Shown here piece after piece: positions 62,901 to 64,000 of a stretch of 64,000 nt of DNA. Under the pieces are notes generated by a model. That model had not been told where the DNA came from. It made no database searches and saw nothing but the letters and a program-made list of their open reading frames with translations. The stretch is from Bacillota bacterium (GTDB lineage: Bacteria; Bacillota; Clostridia; DSM-8532), in contig JAEZTB010000030.1 of the NCBI GenBank assembly GCA_023443745.1, forward strand, positions 248,001 through 312,000. The letters are read 5' to 3'. A program made the translations under genes and the position numbers. Position 1 is the first letter of the stretch; each line of letters opens with the position of its first letter.

Positions 62901-64000
62901 AAGGTTATGGCTGCTGATCGTGCCTGCTATGCGCCCGATATTAACGGTCGAACCGTTGATGGAGGGGTTAAGGGTTACGCAGTTATCTGCCGAAGCCCCT
63001 TCGCCTATCAATCCGCCTACTTTATCGTTGCCGGTGACGCTGCCGGTGGCATAGCAGCTTTTAACATTGGAGTCTTTGCTATAACCCAATAGGCCGCCGA
63101 CACTGTCGATGCCGGTGACATTAGCGGTGCTGTAACAACCTGCCATATGAGTCCAGTCAATATAACCCGCCAGACCGCCAACATTATTATTGCCGATAAT
63201 TCTGCCGGTAACATAGTTATTCACCGTAGTGAACATGGCTGCTCCAGACCCATATTGACCCAGTAACCCACCTACAAAATCCTTGCCGGTGATAGTTGCG
63301 TTTACAATCCCCAGCTTTCTCACACTGCCGGGCTCAGGCATATAGTCTATTACCGTATGACCTATATAACCAAACAACCCAATATAATCTTCATCGGGAC
63401 GATTGATATACAGTCCGGAGATTACCTTGCCGTTACCATCGAAATAACCTTTGAACGGATTAGCTTTCGTTCCGATTGGTTTCCAGCCCTTGCCGCTGTC
63501 ATAGTTCTTACCGTAGCCGGAAAGGTCAAGGTCGTTCATCAGCTTGTAGTCTTTGTCGTTGTAACCGGTATTCCCTGCATTCACCAGCTCCGCCAGCTTG
63601 GCAAGCTGTGCGGCGGTGGTGATTTGGTAAGGGTTGCTATATGAACCGGTGCCGCCCGCAAAGTAGCTCGTCAGCTTGGCGGTGATATGCACGGGCATGG
63701 CAACCGTCTTGCCGAACAGCCCGGGCAGCTTGCCGGGTACGTAGGTCCATGGATCGGTGGTAAATGCGGAGGGGAAGCCGCCTGCCGATTGCAGCTCATC
63801 GGCGGTTTTGTCTGTTCCGTTATAATCTATATCGCTACTTGTTATTGTGCAAGATACTCCGTTAAAAGCGATATTGTCAGAGAATGTGCTTGACAATTTA
63901 TTACTGCATCCTCCAACACGCACTAAGAAAGCATTATAAGAACCACTAATACTAGTGTTGAGAGCGGCACAATTTTTCACAGTACTACCGGAGACATATC
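56994..64000 (-). CDS. giant SLH/choline-binding surface adhesin, 5' end outside the window
   Basis: At least 2,335 residues; the frame is open at the window edge. Order from the N-side: GLUG beta-helix motifs (VGGLLGQYGSG, VGGLAGY, VGGLLGY, VGGLIG; to residue ~425), beta-sandwich units with PFTYTG and ITGKGNYSG patterns (430-610 and 840-945), YDG-type units (KTYNGTNTASV, ~610-690; KIYDGTNAATL), five MBG repeats (~950-1343), further Ig-like units, an InlB-type repeat (VTFNLNGGTRTGGGELT, ~1710), three SLH domains (~2010-2205; FTDIDNHWGKEAIDYVVGRG) and choline-binding repeats (GWQTIDGKKYYFY) at the end. It should stick to cell-wall polymers by both SLH and choline-binding repeats and act as an adhesin. 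Confidence 0.9.
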   Translation of the reverse strand, partial: YVSGSTVKNCAALNTSISGSYNAFLVRVGGCSNKLSSTFSDNIAFNGVSCTITSSDIDYNGTDKTADELQSAGGFPSAFTTDPWTYVPGKLPGLFGKTVAMPVHITAKLTSYFAGGTGSYSNPYQITTAAQLAKLAELVNAGNTGYNDKDYKLMNDLDLSGYGKNYDSGKGWKPIGTKANPFKGYFDGNGKVISGLYINRPDEDYIGLFGYIGHTVIDYMPEPGSVRKLGIVNATITGKDFVGGLLGQYGSGAAMFTTVNNYVTGRIIGNNNVGGLAGYIDWTHMAGCYSTANVTGIDSVGGLLGYSKDSNVKSCYATGSVTGNDKVGGLIGEGASADNCVTLNPSINGSTVNIGRIAGTISSHNLSNYAFSGMKVNGSTLSSADSKSKDGVDITLAQANTAAFWGSGWGSNGWILTDGKLPILAGFPAGAQSGDGGVYLTERDIANATVEITGRPFTYTGSPIAPALTVIFDGETLVKGTDYIMEVAAGSASNGINAGTVTAKLVGQGNFKGEKTGLSYTIQPKPLTDDMLTTTEFSYTGKAQKPALTDGAKTLVEDVDYTASYTNNTNAGTAYMSITGKGNYSGALNRIFTIAKAPLTITGGTVAEKTYNGTNTASVTGVSFGGLQNSETLSLNDDYTIAGAQFDSADAGTDKIVTATLTLINTDTTKNYALASANISLTNQVIKKAAAPTGVNQTLDVLTNHAQEYDFEMTTLLPTLGSPKSLGTVEYALKSVTDIDNIIGNPYVYNKNMISIPVYAVATTGKTATITVTVKSTNYADFDATITVKTIDAITLTVTGLTVESKIYDGTNAATLRGTAALDTTNVQGGDEVTLAGTPSAVFDNANAGSNKIVTITGLSLIGKDAAKYRLDLSGVTGTIAAKPLTEAMLTVTGGPFTYTGTAHTPAVSVKDGGETLAADTDYAVAYSNNINAGTATVTITGKGNYSGTPSKTFTIAPKLVTITPDSGQSKAYDEADPMLTYTVSPMLFTGDGFTGALSRTSGEDVGDYAITLGTLSAGNNYTLSLSSPTVNFSITKKPVTITPTSGRLKYYGSDDPVLPFANDGGLPAAAFTGKLSREPGENVGDYIITLGTLSVGNNYTLSLSSTPVTFSIKPANVTITPKSGQNKVYGASDPTLGYTVFPSLVNGDSLSGELSREPGENVGDYKITLGTLSAGSNYSLFLYYQSVNFSITPKVVTITPAANQSKVYGALDPVLSFANDGGLPATAFTGKLSRAAGENVGNYVINLGDLTAGNNYTLSLSSPPVNFGITKKSVTVTPSGGQSKIYGAIDPTLVFTNNGGLAPSDFTGALSRATGENVGDYAITLGTLRAGDNYELSLDSGAPKFTIEQAAVQSINTIVSNVSKTAYEVRNATTAQAVVTAADLPANVSITTDSGAVATLPITWSTTTSYNAKGTTYQVIGILTGNANIDAGSVTKSVTVTVTPITAVNPVFGDTTVLVNFHGGSATASALETANILRTSGSISVQGEDITYAISWSGGPLDTTSAGNSATFTGTISYPGTPAWLTLPSNFTVSRKVTVTAKTAVTISGISTPNKTYDGAAYVPSGTVSVSGDSVPASELVWLYTSTDGGSYSSTAAPTNAGAYKLTISVPDSNENYTGSEAFTFTIEKRQITLTADNKSVIKGSSLPELTYTVGNLAPGKTKADALSAEPTLACPTFVSDAVGSYAITLTGGTATDNYSITARIDGTLTVAEQTYTVTFNLNGGTRTGGGELTQTVAKGSAATAPTVSRSSYTFTGWDKSFDNVTADLAVTASWSYNGGGSSGGGDSYTPSTPAITTPAKKPDQPVTAAASVTATAGANGVANAAIPDKAITDAIAKAQADARTQGKTANGISVGLNVTMPQGTTSFTATLSRNSLNSLVSAGVSSLTLAGSPVDVSFDLKALEEIQKQSSGDISITIAPATGLSKEAKALLGNRPVYSITISYVKDGKTVNVTSLDSGTATLSIPYTPGKNEAVGYLFGVYVDAKGKAQRISGSVYDVNSRSLLIPTGHFSVYGVGYTAPIAKFTDIDNHWGKEAIDYVVGRGLLSGTSETTFAPNTAMTRGMLVTALGRLAGVDTKAYTTNSFTDVKADSAFRPYIEWAYKKGVVQGIGNQQFAPDRAITREEIAVIFANYAKATGYKLPVTREATAYADASSIGSVYKTAVTAMQQAGIMMGGTDNRFNPKSNATRAEVSSMLHRYVKLTIDPATAQGWALNDDGRYMYYKDGKPLTGWQTIDGKKYYFYNIGVLQTGWVKDGNNWRYYSGNKALTGWWDIGSETSKKRYYFDVNAIMVSGKWLQIDGKWYYFYSDGSLARDTKIDGYEVGPDGVRKTK
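59952..61124 (-). repeat. five tandem MBG-type repeats of ~78 residues
   Basis: Five copies of a 234-237-bp unit encode V-T-I-T-P...QSK-YG..DP-L..., FTG-LSR..GENVGDY-I-LG-L and NYTLSLSS...FSI. Units 2 and 4 share the insert ANDGGLPA. High similarity points to recent duplication and length variation by recombination. Confidence 0.85.

Noticed and set aside
1..64000. tRNA or rRNA genes
   Set aside because: No cloverleaf with the GTTCRANNC arm or rRNA segment was noticed on either strand by eye; a tRNAscan run would be decisive.

Overview
The window looks like the chromosome of an anaerobic, low-to-mid G+C Bacillota, most likely a clostridium. Signs of this are strong GGAGG ribosome binding sites, short A+T-rich intergenic regions, many AraC, MerR and TetR regulators, an SLH-domain surface protein, clostridial-type serine recombinases and a fused SecDF. 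The pair hgcA-hgcB (22.3-23.7 kb) marks the organism as a candidate mercury methylator, a trait known only from anaerobes.

Layout. 0-5.3 kb: end of a yxlEFG-like ABC operon, small genes and gene relics, an AraC regulator with a papain-fold-like partner, and a double-HTH MerR regulator. 5.3-10.8 kb: a UvrA-like ABC ATPase, then a tetR-apbE-FMN-binding-flavodoxin redox operon with a strong palindromic operator. 10.9-13 kb: catalase and an orphan Flp pilin. 13-20.9 kb: a carbohydrate locus (AraC regulator divergent from a binding protein, two permeases, a Gfo/Idh/MocA oxidoreductase and a secreted discoidin-domain protein). 21-26 kb: acetyltransferase, relic genes, arsR-hgcA-hgcB and secDF. 26-31.7 kb: small membrane protein, AraC/GyrI regulator, diguanylate cyclase, flavin-type oxidase, DUF6273 protein and a MerR/GyrI regulator.

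32,191-47,338 is a complete Tn7-like transposon whose ends can be placed to the base. It has 5-bp CTGTT duplications, TGTGGCA termini and arrays of a 17-bp TnsB-type repeat. It encodes a TnsA-TnsB fusion, a TnsC-like ATPase and two different TniQ/TnsD proteins, with no Cas genes, CRISPR array or recognisable TnsE. Its A+T-rich cargo looks like a defence set: an Mrr-nSTAND3 protein, an SMC-like ATPase coupled to a DUF6602 nuclease-like protein, and a large protein with a HEPN RNase motif.

47.4-56.5 kb is G+C-richer DNA of the kind carried by clostridial integrative elements: three tandem large serine recombinases (the middle one lacks the catalytic domain), MazF, a SHOCT-like protein, a sigma-like factor and several accessory genes. 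No conjugation genes are present. 56.5-57 kb holds a c-di-GMP-I riboswitch followed by its own terminator, a 13-codon ORF and a second terminator. 57-64 kb is a giant surface protein (GLUG, MBG, YDG, InlB-type, SLH and choline-binding repeats) that runs off the window.
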